This document shows positions 46,531 through 57,000 of a stretch of 57,045 bases of DNA, in pieces. The stretch is from Schoenoplectus triqueter (Eukaryota; Streptophyta; Magnoliopsida; Poales; Cyperaceae). Where the stretch lies: positions 1 to 57,045 of the forward strand of contig CAXKVV010001528.1 of the NCBI GenBank assembly GCA_964058805.1, read 5' to 3'. Below the pieces are notes generated by a model. It made no database searches. It was given only the letters and a program-made list of their open reading frames with translations, and was not told where the DNA came from. The translations under genes were made by a program, and so were the position numbers. Position 1 is the first letter of the stretch; each line of letters starts with the position of its first letter.

Positions 46531-46535
46531 CCTGC
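46531..46535. repeat. Target-site duplication of solo LTR B, right copy (CCTGC)
   Basis: Matches 17755-17759. Read on the minus strand, GCAG is the end of an antisense-gene exon; the following G plus the first LTR base make a new GT. Confidence 0.9.
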
Positions 46536-47186
46536 AACCGCAAAACGAGGAGATGGTGCAGACTCAGAAAGAGGCTCCTTCGGTACAGGCTCCACCTGTG
46601 TGTCGCTCTCAATACCTGTCTCTAAGGAATAAGTGGGATAAAGTACAGATAGAATCCAGAGTAAGATTAAAAATTGGGTGATATAGAATACCTGTAGGTG
46701 TAAGAGGAGATGGAATCCTGACGGGAGAATCTTTGTGAGTAACAAGGATATCTCCTAAAAGGAAGAAAAAATCAAATGAGATCCCTAAAAAATCTAAGAA
46801 ATTAAGAAATGATAATGAAAAGAAAGATACTGAAAGAATAAAGAATACCTATCATAGGCACTGGTCTAACAGGAGAAGAGAGACACTCGCTAGAAGGCTG
46901 GACAGGAATATCCTCTCTCCCTGCAGGCTGAGATGGATGACGTCCTGTGCTCCCAGGAGGACCTTTAAATGGAGAGATGCGATCAATAGTTATTAAAAGC
47001 ATTCCGAAAGAATAAAATTACAATAGATAGAAAGAACGTACCTGCGATAAAAGATCTAAAGGGTATGAAAGAGAAGCAACTATCCAAACCCTGAAAATCC
47101 AAAGGCTCTCCTCTAACAGCCGGAAAAAGATCTGCATCTCTAGTAACAGGCCCAAGGATACTACTCACATGCAAGAAGAACCAGGG
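46532..47186 (-). CDS. Antisense accessory gene of element A, 5' part (four exons)
   Basis: Exons 47186-47042 (5' limit uncertain), 46962-46849, 46754-46692 and 46615-46532; introns 76-94 bp with GT..AG ends, exon ends in phase 1. Joined to 17674-16200 they give 1,503 nt, 501 codons including the stop, without interruption. The first exon encodes PWFFLHVSSILGPVTRDADL and FSFIPFRSFIAG; later exons are Pro/Ser-rich. The exon at 46615-46532 (TQVEPVPKEPLSESAPSP) is a paralogue of the one at 17674-17591. No ATG is present; the frame meets a TGA just inside the adjoining LTR, where an ACAG acceptor abuts the LTR's first bases. The true 5' end is missing or lies in an exon not seen. The protein is not recognised. 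Confidence 0.7.
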
Positions 47187-47495
47187 CTGTAGTTGCAGAG
47201 GCTCTCAAACAGCCTAATCAATCTAGGCCTTACAAATAAATTGAGATGTGATGTAGGAAAGCCAAGTCAGCAATCCAAGTGAGTAAGGGAACACCAATCA
47301 GAGTGCAATATTAACACTGAAGAAAACAAACACAATATCAATCAATCTTGTCCAATCAATCAAGGTGAGATGAAACCTCAAGCTGCCAGTTCAGCAATCT
47401 GAGGGAGTGAAGGAAATACAAAACACAACTGAGATACAAGGTCGGCAAGAAGATTTAAAATGCCAATAATGCCCTTGGTTGCCCTAATCAGGGGC

Positions 47496-47503
47496 TATAT
47501 AAA
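47496..47503 (+). promoter_or_regulatory. TATA box of the A LTR
   Basis: TATATAAA in GGGCTATATAAACCC, followed by a CT-rich start region (AAAGCTCTCTCTCC), as in the other LTRs. Confidence 0.7.
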
Positions 47504-48282
47504 CCCGTGCCAGTAAAGCAAAAAAGCTCTCTCTCCATCTCATATCTCTAACAAGCCTATACTCTGCTAAAAAATTTTCTTCCTTTCTGAAACCAGCAAA
47601 TTCTACGCATATTCAGTTTCAAAATCTCTAGATAGAGATAATAGCATAGGTAGATCTTGTGGATCATATTCTGTTTTGATGTTATAGTTGTAAATATGAA
47701 TCTGTGCAATGAAATAGAGTTTTGCAAGTACTGTTACGTTTTTTTTCTCCTTTCTTTTTATTTGTTGTTTCTTATTTGCTTCTTGTTTCTTCCCTTTTCG
47801 TTTTCTCCTTTTGATTCAGCCTCAATCTACACTATAATCTTGGATGTTAGATAGAAGCTTGAATACATATAAATATAAACAGATCTGTGAGTCCAGTATA
47901 AAATAAAAATTAACTCTGAGGAGTTAAAAAAAATAATTATATGTAGGTCTAGATGAGATCGCTCCCTAATATTATTAAGTTCTCCTGTTTTAAAGTAAGA
48001 GAAAACTAGTTTAGAACTATATAACTTGACTTTCAACTCTTCTACACAAAGACATACACCTCAAAGTTAAAAAACAATTTCGTTTTTTTGTTTTTATTTC
48101 TTTTCTATCATGGTCTTTTGTTTCTGGACCTTTTCCATTTATTTTCATTTAGTTTAGATTCTTTTTGTATTCTCAGATTATTCCAGGTTATATGAAACTC
48201 TATGTTTGAAACTATAAAACAAAAATCAACTACAGTAGCAACTTTAAGCTTTTTTTAACAATAAGAGCTTCTCTTGATTTTG

Positions 48283-48365
48283 GTGCCGGTTATATACAAC
48301 CGTGAGTGCCTAATCTTGAGAAGTTGTAAGGCTTGTGCCGGTTATATACAGCCGCGAGTGCTTGC
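48283..48365 (+). repeat. Duplicated CGGTTATATAC hairpin in the A LTR
   Basis: GTGCCGGTTATATACAACCG near 48281 and GTGCCGGTTATATACAGCCG near 48332, each followed by a GAGTGC block. Each folds as CGGTT...AACCG or CGGTT...AGCCG (one wobble). Confidence 0.7.
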
Positions 48366-51025
48366 CATCAGGAGAAACTAATGTTTTAAGCATTTAATAA
48401 ACCTTACACAAAATATGAAAGATACTAGCATGTTCTGATGATTTTTCTGAAAATTAAACTCTTTTGCAAAAAGGTTAATTTTTAAAACTCATATTTAGTA
48501 TAAATAAGGTAGCATTACAGTTTTAGTAATATTTCATAATATGAATCACATAAATATTTACTATAGTAACAGTCCAAACCCCATTATTGTTCTTATTTTT
48601 CTGAGAAACTATTTTGAAATTTGTTTATTATTGTCTTAAATGAGAAGATTACCTACATAAAATTTGTTATAAATATTCTTCTTTATAATCCCTTAAGCTT
48701 GTTTAAATATTCTTTTAAACAGATTTTCTATAATCCCAAAAATACCCTCTGATTTTTCTCTTTTACTGGCAGCAGTAAAATGATCCAATAAACTGTAGCA
48801 ATCTATAAATTTGACATATAAAATTTATTTTATATTATTATTTTCCATAAATAATAGCGTCTAACTGTAAATTTTGAGATAAAAATATAAAGTTTTGAGT
48901 ACCCAAATACCCTAATTACTCTTAACTATTCATTAATTACAGTTTTAACACTTTGGTCAGAATCACTTGAAACTTAACCAAAATGGCGTCAAATCAAAAC
49001 ACTTCAAGAATAAAAGTTATTTTAAATTACCCAATGTGTCTTACAGTCACTTTGTCCCAGTATGTTATTTTTAGAAATGTTGCATAAAAACCCAAATATT
49101 TCAATAATTTTGCATCCTTCTCTTAAAAATCACAAAAAATCTCATTTGAGTTGGACCTTTCTGTAAATATGACACATATATTTTATTTTATATTCTCAAA
49201 CTCTATTGTAAATAATGCTTAACCAAAAAATTTCAAACAAAAATATTAATCTCTGAATGTTCAAAAGAGTAAAACGATGCTGACAGGTTTATTTTTGTGA
49301 TTTAGACCCCTGAACAAGGACTGATTTGTAAATATGTCCAAACCTGACCAAATAAAAATATGATCAACATGAAAGTTATTCATAATCTTCTACTTAATTT
49401 TTCTATCAGATAAAATTGATATGTTATGGTGAAATGACCCTTGTCAGTCCCTTTTATTCCTCACAACATAAAATAAACGGTATATATATTTGTAAATACG
49501 ATGCATGTGTTTTGTTTTATGTGTTTAAAAAAATATATCAAATAATGTTTTCCTATATATTTTCAAAGAAAACCACTACTTTAAATTGTTTAAATAATGC
49601 GGACATGTCTTTTCCTCTTTCATAAGTCAGTAGAAGTGCATGGAACTTGTTTGGTATAAAATCATGAAGCTTTATTTTAAATCATTTGAATCATGTCAGA
49701 TATTATTGCTGAATTAGTACCAAAAGATACTTTGTTATCTTCTGTAATTGTCATCCAATAATGAAATACTATACAAAAAAAACAACCTTCGAAAATTACT
49801 CGAAAGAATGATTCCTTAATAAATGTTTGAGAATATTCTGAAATCCAAATATGAGTTCCTTATCATAACTGTAGAATTCTTTTCAAAAAAACTCAAATTA
49901 GTGGCAAACACCAGCATATCATTACAAAAGTCAAGCATTGTTATAAACTTGAAGATATATGAAATAAGTGCATAAGCATGACTCATATACTTATATGATG
50001 TAAATTGAGATTCAGATCATAAAGAAGAACATGGAAATTCAGAGCTCAAAGTTGTCGTACTAAAATTTGGAATTTATAACGGTTCACAAAAATCTGGCAT
50101 AGTAATAAAAGATCAAAATTGTTGGATGTTTAATCCACTGCATAATAAATGTTAAGAGAGTTAATTAATTTTCAAGCGAACATCAGACACTTAAGGTTGG
50201 CCCAATAAAGAAGTCAGATGGCTCATATTGAGGTCCAAGAAAAGAAAGAAGACTAGAGCTTATTTTCTATAATGTCTTAACGATAAAAACAATAATAATC
50301 AATTAGGCTCAAAGGAAAGCAAAGAAAGAAATAGCTCAAGGATAATGAAAATAGAAAGAGTAAATTCGGTCTGATTCCATAAAGCTGAACTTAACCCATC
50401 ACGTAAAAAGAAATAATAATAATAAAAGAATAAAAGAACCAAAGAATTTTATGAATAATAAAAATACAACCAAAATAAATTATTTCAAAACCCTCCAAAG
50501 CTCCAAATTAAGCAAAATTTATTTCTAAATTATTCATACCTTACATAGAACTTTATACAAATGAAAATTTTAGTTTTCATAAAACTAAAATAAATAATAA
50601 TAAATAGATTCTTAATTAATAAATAATTCTTAAAATATAAAATTATTTTAGATATTCACAATCATAATAATTTTTTTCATAAAATAATAATGATAATTTC
50701 TTTTAAATAATAAACATAATATAAAGGTAAGTAAACATATATGAACAAAGAAAAAAGAAGTGAAGTTCATCTTTGATTAAATAAATTCATAAATACATAT
50801 TAATTCTCTTAATTTATAAATAGTTTTAAATAAAATATTAACCTTTCTCTAAAAATTTAACCTTTTACTAAAAACAGGAAAAATAATAAATAAAATATGG
50901 TAACCCTAAAATTCCTTTCTTATAAATATAAACGAAAATAAAATTATTTTCAAATAAATGAAGCAATTCAAAAATAAAATTCTCCTTTAAAATAAATGAA
51001 ATAAATAGAATAGATCTTAAACATC

Positions 51026-51031
<6 letters not shown>

Positions 51032-51061
<30 letters not shown>
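51032..51061. repeat. (TA)n microsatellite in the A LTR
   Basis: About 15 TA dinucleotides inside AT-rich LTR sequence. Confidence 0.95.
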
Positions 51062-51064
<3 letters not shown>

Positions 51065-51179
51065 AATACTAAATTCAATTCTTTAAGTTATGAACTTACA
51101 AAACGTTTTAGATTTCATAATTCAAAAATTCATTTGAGACGATCAAGTGATTCAAATCTCACTCGTTCTTATAATAAAT

Positions 51180-51722
51180 AAACCTAACAAAACATGTAAA
51201 ACTTAGGTTTGTTACATAGATTATAAGTTGACAATGCGTCAAATCTCATAATTTGGAAGATCGGTAAAAAATCATTAAGTGACCCAAATCTCACCGACTT
51301 CCTGATAATAAAATCTAATAAAACCCAAAATGTTTAGATTTTAAATACCTAGGTTGTAGGTTGGCATAGCGCTTCAAACTTTATAATTTAGAAGATCTAT
51401 TGAATGACTAAGTGATCCAAATCTCACCCATTTTTCTGATAATTAAACCTAATAAAGCCCAAAACGCTCAGGTTTACATTGCCTGGATTATGAGCTAGCA
51501 TAGTTTCATAATCTGGAAGATTAGTAAGACAGTTAAGTGAACCAAATCTCACATGTTCCCAATAAATCAAACCTAACAAAGCCCAAAACGCTCAGGTTAA
51601 AACATCCTAAATTATAAACTCATAGGGTTTCATGATTTAGAAGATCAGTAAGATAATTAAGTGGACCAAATTCACCATCTTCTGATAATTGAATCTGTAA
51701 GGTATAAGAACACCCAGATTCA
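51180..51722 (+). repeat. Hairpin array in the A LTR, period about 125 bp
   Basis: Five stems at 51180, 51310, 51445, 51569 and 51690: AAACCTAA/TTAGGTTT, AAAATCTAA/TTAGATTTT, AAACCT/AGGTTT, AACCT/AGGTT and TGAATCTG/CAGATTCA. The loops of the second to fourth share AATAAARCCCAAAA and the third and fourth add CGCTC. ACCT/AGGT to ATCT/AGAT is a paired change. Each unit also contains GTGAnCCAAATCTCAC, itself a small hairpin. Confidence 0.8.
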
Positions 51723-51901
51723 CCAGTCTCGTATTATGGTCTGAGCTACCACACAGATTCATTAAAACAACAAAACCAAGGATAATCGTTATTGATTAGT
51801 TCTCGTTACTCAAAATGATCTATTTAATTAATTTTATTTATATTCTAATTATTTCTTTTTAGCATCGAAGGTTCTTAGGGTTCATAGCCCAGGGTAATTA
51901 A

Positions 51902-51923
51902 TAGTGAGGGCTTGCGCTCACTG
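51902..51923 (+). repeat. LTR-terminal hairpin, loop GGCTTGCG (A)
   Basis: TAGTGAG-GGCTTGCG-CTCACTG. It sits after CCCAGGGTAATTAA as in C and B and differs from them by two compensated pairs. Confidence 0.85.
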
Positions 51924-52084
51924 GAACAATAAAGTTCCCACAATCACTAAAAAAAAGCCTTTGGATGTATAACCCTAAAAATAAATACATAAATATACAT
52001 CTGAGGGTGGTACCGTGTCCTTCTTCCGCCGTTCTCACTAGATTCTTTTCCTGAGTGAGGAGAAACACGAAAAAGGGTCGCACA

Positions 52085-54174
52085 ACAGTGTCGCCTAAGT
52101 GAGTAGAAGAGATTTGCATTATAAATTTTGAAGTTTGAAGTAAGGATTGAAGTGCCTCATTGATCACCCGAGGTGTTCATCTCTCTTAATCACTCTATTC
52201 ACTTGCTACTTTTTAATTTTGATCATTCACACATCTTCTCCTATGTGTAGCTAGTTCCAACTGAAAGGGATTGAAGTTGTGAGCTTTGGAGAGCTTAATC
52301 GGCATCAATGACACCATCTGCCTCATCGAGAAGAAGGAAGAAGAGAGGGAGGGGAGAAGGAGAGAGCTCCAGGGAGGCTGAGCTCGGCGCACAGAGTCCA
52401 CAATAAGGTGGGGCCCATCGTCAGAGGCACAATACACATGGGCCAGGTACATACTCTTTTTTCTCTTTTGATTTAAATCTCTGTTTAATGCTGTGTAGAC
52501 TTGGTGCATAGGTTGATGAATGAACTCTCTGTTGAATTGCTAACATGTGGGCTCCACATGTAAGATCTATGAGTCTGGGCTCACAAGTCCAGTCATCCAT
52601 TGCTTAGCCTACTACTTAGTATTAATTAGGCTAAGGTGGCATGCTGTGATAGGTCCATTTAACCAAACCCCATCCCTTAATCTTAATGATCTGTTAACTG
52701 CTTGCTGACGTGGCCCAGTGTGGTGCTGCCATGTGGCATAGTGGGACCCACCTGTCAGGTATGTGGGACCCACATGGGTGAGGTGATCCAATGAGGTGCT
52801 GTCACGTGGCATTGACATACTGAGGTGGCCCAATGAGGTGCTGCCACTTGGCAACCTCTCTCTCTTCTCTGATTTTGTATGTGTATGTTTGAGATCCCCA
52901 ATTTGCACCCAGCAGTGTTTCTGTCCCCAAGTTGTACCCAGACAAGTCTCTGATTGAATCTCAACCCTTCATTAATCTATTTTCCTTATCTGATTTTATT
53001 CTGATAGCTCCACTTGTTCAAAAATTATGAAAATTTCATCAAAAATCCTCAAATTCATGATGATCATTCCTGTAATTTTTAATTTCAATTTTCCTTGTCT
53101 CCTTATTCTAACAATTCTTTTTCTTAGAAAACCCTATTTCCCTCTTTGGATTAATCCCAAATTTTAATTATAGCTCAGTGTCTCTGCCAAATAAATTTTT
53201 CTTACAGAAACCATCCTAATTAAACACCAATTAGACTTGTATTGATGCCTATTAGGGATTGACTTGATCAACAGTTGATTACATATCAACAATTGATATA
53301 AATCTAGACTTGATCAGATGTTTGTAATATTGGCATCTGGTCAGTCTTGTGAAATTGACTTTCAATTCATATTCATGAAGGTGATTTGGTCAACAGCTGA
53401 TTACTTGGCAACATTGGTTTGATCAGGTGTTTGCAACATTGGCACTTGGTCAGCCTTGAAAGCAAAATCACATTGAAATTTCTTGTGTTTGGCTGTATTA
53501 AAATACTGGTTAGGCATTGACATAGTTCTTGTTGTACATGGATGCTTCAGTCTTTCTTAAGGTTTGCTCTGAGGGTTTGATTTGGGATTTGATCTTATTT
53601 TTTCTTGATATCTATCACCGATGTGTGGGACCCATCTATTAGTGAATAATAATCAGATGGATGACCTCTCAGGAGATCTCTCTCTTGAATCTCCTGAGGG
53701 TCATCCACCTCGAATGAACAAGAGGTGGCAGGGCTTTTATACCTCTAACCTTTGTCTAGAATTTCCTTGTGGGATTAATGCTTAATCCTTGTTCCGGCTT
53801 GATTAGATTTATTGGATAGGCTAGATTTAGGCTGTTGAAGCTATTTGTGTGAGACTGTCAGATAGGTCCCACTTGTTAGAGAAAAATAATCACATGGGTG
53901 ACACCCAAGATATCTCCTTTCTCTCTTGAGTCTCTTGGCTGTCACCACATCAAGTGGACTGGGGGTAGTAGGATATTTATATCCTTGTCTTTTATCCTAA
54001 ATTTCCTTGTGGGACAAATAGACTTTTCTGGAGCTCAGCAACGACTTCTTCTGACTGGTGGACTCTCTCTCTCTCTTGCCTTTTTCTCCTCTTTCTTATG
54101 ATTTATCACTGATAATTGATATTTATCCTTAATTGTTCAGCTGCTTTATCTTTGAGATTTTTCAAGGGTAAACA
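52085..54174 (-). mobile_element. LTR piece D, minus strand (U3 side)
   Basis: Read leftwards it starts TGTTTACCCTTG at 54174 and follows the order of B's U3: modules with ATAAATAT boxes (53690-53990), hairpins (53274-53346), then G-box-like palindromes TGCCACTTGGCA (52842), TGTCACGTGGCA (52800) and TGCCATGTGGCA (52727). It stops at 52085, where element A inserted; the rest was lost together with A's 5' half. Its last 357 bp are an inverted copy of 55602-55935. Open frames at 52213-52964 overlap these repeats and look non-coding. Confidence 0.85.
53274..53346 (-). repeat. U3 hairpins of D
   Basis: GTTGATTACATATCAAC (53274-53290) and GACTTGATCAGATG (53307-53320) paired with CATCTGGTCAGTC (53334-53346). 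The latter corresponds to C's 21094-21137 with AGATG/CATCT in place of AGGTG/CACCT. Confidence 0.75.
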
Positions 54175-54716
54175 AATTCGAGAATAGTTTGTTTCGTATA
54201 ATATAAATAAAATATGTATCATAGTGAAAACATATTAGAAATATATTAAAAAATATATAAAATTTCATTTAGAATAATATTTTGTGTTTTTTTCGAATAA
54301 TCCACAAATAAAATATTTTTTGGCCAAAACCCTCATTATATATTAAACTAACGAATTATTCATAAAATATCTAATTAGAGGTGAAAAATAAATTATTCGC
54401 AAATCATGTGACTATGGTCCATAGCACATAGGTCATCTATGCTAAGCATAACATCATAGCTAAGCTCTATATTTTTTTAGGATTTTTTTTTATTTTTTCA
54501 GATAGTTAGAAAATTACTTGAATTAATTATTATGAGTCATTTAAAACGAGCGATTTTTGAGATATTTTAAAAATATTAAAAAATTCGGTCCCAATTAGAT
54601 TTTCATATGAAAAAATATTTTGTTTGGTCGGATCGATCATTTGAACTTTGAATACAGAGAAATGATCTATAGCACATGGGACATCCGTACTATTTCTCTC
54701 TTTATATATAAATATA
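54175..54716. other. Spacer outside the start of LTR D
   Basis: AT-rich, no gene. The motif CATAGCACATAGGTCATC at about 54419 is echoed as TATAGCACATGGGACATC at about 54671. No other structure was recognised. Confidence 0.5.
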
Positions 54717-54738
54717 TATATATAGAGAGAGAGATAAA

Positions 54739-55123
54739 CTATTATGAAAATATTTGTATTTCAGCCGATATGTAAACGAATCAAAAACTATATTTTAAAT
54801 TTTCAAAAATTTTAATTTATGGTTTTCATTAAATTCTTCATATGAAAACCTTATAGGATATAAAAATTTAGAGTGTTTTGAGTTTTTTAAACCATTCTTT
54901 TGATTTTTTTTGAAAATAATAATAAATATTCAATGTTTGTGTTGTGTTTTCAAAAAATTCAAAAGAGTGAGTTAAAAAACTCAAAACACTCCAATTTTTT
55001 ATATCCCATAAGTTTTTCATATAAAGAATTTAATGAAAAACATAAATTAAAATTTTTGAGATTTTAAAATATAGTTTTTGATCTGTTTATATATCGGCTG
55101 AAATACAAACGTTTTCACAATAG
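54739..55123. mobile_element. Foldback MITE with near-perfect long arms
   Basis: The left arm, from CTATTATGAAAATATTTGTA at 54739, is the reverse complement of the right arm ending at 55123, over about 170 bp with high identity (shared blocks TTTCAGCCGATAT, TCAAAAACTATATTTTAAA, GTGTTTTGAGTTTTTTAA). The palindrome extends outward through TATA...GAGAGAGA on the left (54717-54734) and CTCTCTCT...TATATA on the right. Non-coding. The superfamily is not identified. Confidence 0.85.

Positions 55124-55180
<57 letters not shown>
55124..55180. repeat. (CT)n then (AT)n microsatellite
   Basis: CT repeats from 55124 to 55146 and AT repeats from 55147 to 55180, between the two foldback elements. Confidence 0.95.
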
Positions 55181-55184
<4 letters not shown>

Positions 55185-55185
55185 A

Positions 55186-55572
55186 ATCTAGCTTGCTCCT
55201 AGGAGCACGAAGCCCCTCCGTGGTCCTATCTCAAAAAATGTATCAAATCTTCTCTAAATTTTGATTTATCACTCTTATTAAATTCTTCATATTAAAATCT
55301 TGTGGGGTACAAAAAATTTGAGATGTTTTGAGTTTTCTACATCATTCTTTTTAATATTTAAAAATAATATCCAAACACTAAATATTTCATTATTTTTTAG
55401 GGATGATTTTTAAAAATTGAAAAGAGTGACTTAGAAAATTTGAAACACCACAATTTTTTTTTACCCCACAAAGAATTTATTGAGAGTGATAAATCAAAAT
55501 TTGAAAATCATTTGATATATTTTTGAGATAGGATCACGAAAGGGCTCTGTGCTCCTACAAGCACACTAGCTT
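55186..55572. mobile_element. Second foldback MITE, related to its neighbour
   Basis: The end CTAGCTTGCTCCTAGGAGCA at 55188 and the complement of the right end (CTAGTGTGCTTGTAGGAGCA) match, as do inner blocks CCTATCTCAAAAA and TTTTGATTTATCACTCT. The inner arms (TTAAATTCTTCATAT, GTTTTGAGTTTTCTA) also resemble the 54739-55123 element, so the two share ancestry. Confidence 0.8.
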
Positions 55573-56399
55573 TACTCTCTCTCTATTTCAATTAGGGGCT
55601 GCCATGTGTATTGTGCCTCTAACGGTGGATCATGTGCGCCGAACTCAGCCTCGCTCTCTCCTTCTCCCCTCCCTCTCTTCTTCCTTCTTCTCGATGAGGC
55701 AGATGGCGTCATTGATGCCGATTAAGCTCTTCAAAGCTCGCAACTTCAATCCCTTTTAGTTGGAACTAGCTACACATAGGAGAAGATGTGTGAATGATCA
55801 AAATTAAAAAGTAGCAAGTGAATAAAGTGATTGAGAGAGATGAACACCTCGGGTGATCAATGAGGCACTTCAATCCTTACTTCAAACTCCAAAATTAATA
55901 ATGAAAATCTCTTCTACTCACTTAGGCGACACTGTAGATGAAAAAAAAGGAGCAACAATGGTGAGTTGAATTGAAGCAATTGAGTCAAGGTATTGAAATC
56001 GGGCAAATTAAGGAAAGTTGAAACCTTGCACTTTGAACTCGAATTAGCAATGCATATAGTCTCTACACACTCACACGATGCTGCTAGAGTGATGGAGATT
56101 AGTAATTAAATGAAGGAGATATGATTTGAGCCAAGAGGTGAACTCAAGTGAATGAATTATGAACTTAAGAGATGGGCTACAATGGCAGAGATTAAAGAAA
56201 CAACTTTGATGCATTAACATGAGTACAAATAGTACCTAGAGGGTCTAGAAGGTTCCATCATCAAGTGAGAAGTGAGAAGGGGGTCAAACTCAGTCAACAG
56301 TCAAAGAACTCACCTTGGATTCGTTTAAATGGGGCAGCTCAATTGTTGGTGTTTGTGTGGTGTATGGTTTTAGCTCCCTTGTGCACCCCTTTTATTGCC

Positions 56400-56407
56400 T
56401 ATATAAA
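56400..56407 (+). promoter_or_regulatory. TATA box of LTR D'
   Basis: TATATAAA in GCCTATATAAACCCC, equivalent to the TATA boxes of A, B and C. Confidence 0.7.
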
Positions 56408-56739
56408 CCCCTAATTGATGCAAAAAGAGAGAGAGAGAGATAGATAGAAAGATAGACAGAGAGACGAAGACAGAGAGGAGAGAAGAGAGAACTTCATTCC
56501 TTCTAGTATCAACAGTGAGAGATAGAGAGCTTAATATTGAATTCAGAGAGAGAGAGAGTGTGTGTAAGAAGAGAAGAAAAAGAATCGGCATAATCGATTT
56601 ATCTCAGTTTTAAACTTGAGAACTTGATTCATTCGTCTCAATTACCATCGATTTTTAACACTCATATATAATATATATATCATGTATTTTTTAGATTTCC
56701 TAATTTTTGATGGCAATTAGATATCCATAATTTTCATGA

Positions 56740-57000
56740 GTCCCAAAATGTTGGACGCTTCACAAGATGTTTGCAATGCTTTGACTATTCTCTCACAACT
56801 CAATGTGTTCTAAGGAATCGTTGTAATGATTCCTTGAATCGTTATAACAACTCATCAAAACGTTGAACGCTTTACAACGTTAGCAACGTTTTGACTGTTT
56901 GACCAACTTTCTGACAAGTCTTCTATCTTCTGTGAAGCGTTATAATGATTTGTTGAAGTGTTATAACGGTTTGTTGAGTTGTTACACGATTCCTAAGGTG
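56740..57000 (+). repeat. Short repeats and a hairpin in the leader of D'
   Basis: GGAATCGTTGTAATGATTCC is a perfect 6-bp hairpin (about 56814-56833). Variants of GCGTTATAATGATTTGTTGA recur several times with about 20-33-bp spacing up to 57000. This may be another loop-conserved family, cut by the window edge. Confidence 0.6.

Larger units (their letters stand above)
10905..52084 (+). mobile_element. Element A: 5'-truncated Tat-clade Ty3/gypsy retrotransposon, with nested insertions
   Basis: What remains of A: the protease-RT linker and pol (10905-14517), 3' noncoding DNA (14518-16199), an antisense gene (16200-17756 and 46532-47186) and a probable 3' LTR (47188-52084). The 5' LTR, gag and protease are gone. 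Clade assignment rests on two RNase H domains between RT and integrase, gene order, and close protein similarity to element C. A once continued from 17759 directly to 46536; everything between is solo LTR B with element C inside it. The right end joins the D LTR at ACAGT, a target sequence preserved intact in D'. The left end is a deletion junction. Confidence 0.85.
47188..52084 (+). repeat. Probable 3' LTR of element A
   Basis: The right end is firm: ...CACGAAAAAGGGTCGCACA at 52084, like B and C. The left end is proposed at TG 47188, after the purine-rich GCAAGAAGAACCAGGGC, a possible polypurine tract. Contents: TATA box 47496, T-rich tracts near 47740-48100, a duplicated hairpin at about 48283-48365, AT-rich DNA 48370-50800, (TA)n 51032-51061, a hairpin array 51180-51722 and the terminal hairpin 51902-51923. 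It belongs to a family distinct from B and C but keeps the same end architecture. Confidence 0.7.

Noticed and set aside
47188..52084. Independent solo LTR inserted in the antisense gene
   Set aside because: The five bases before (AGGGC) and after (ACAGT) do not match, while ACAGT matches the D target site, so it is better read as A's own 3' LTR. The left end remains uncertain.
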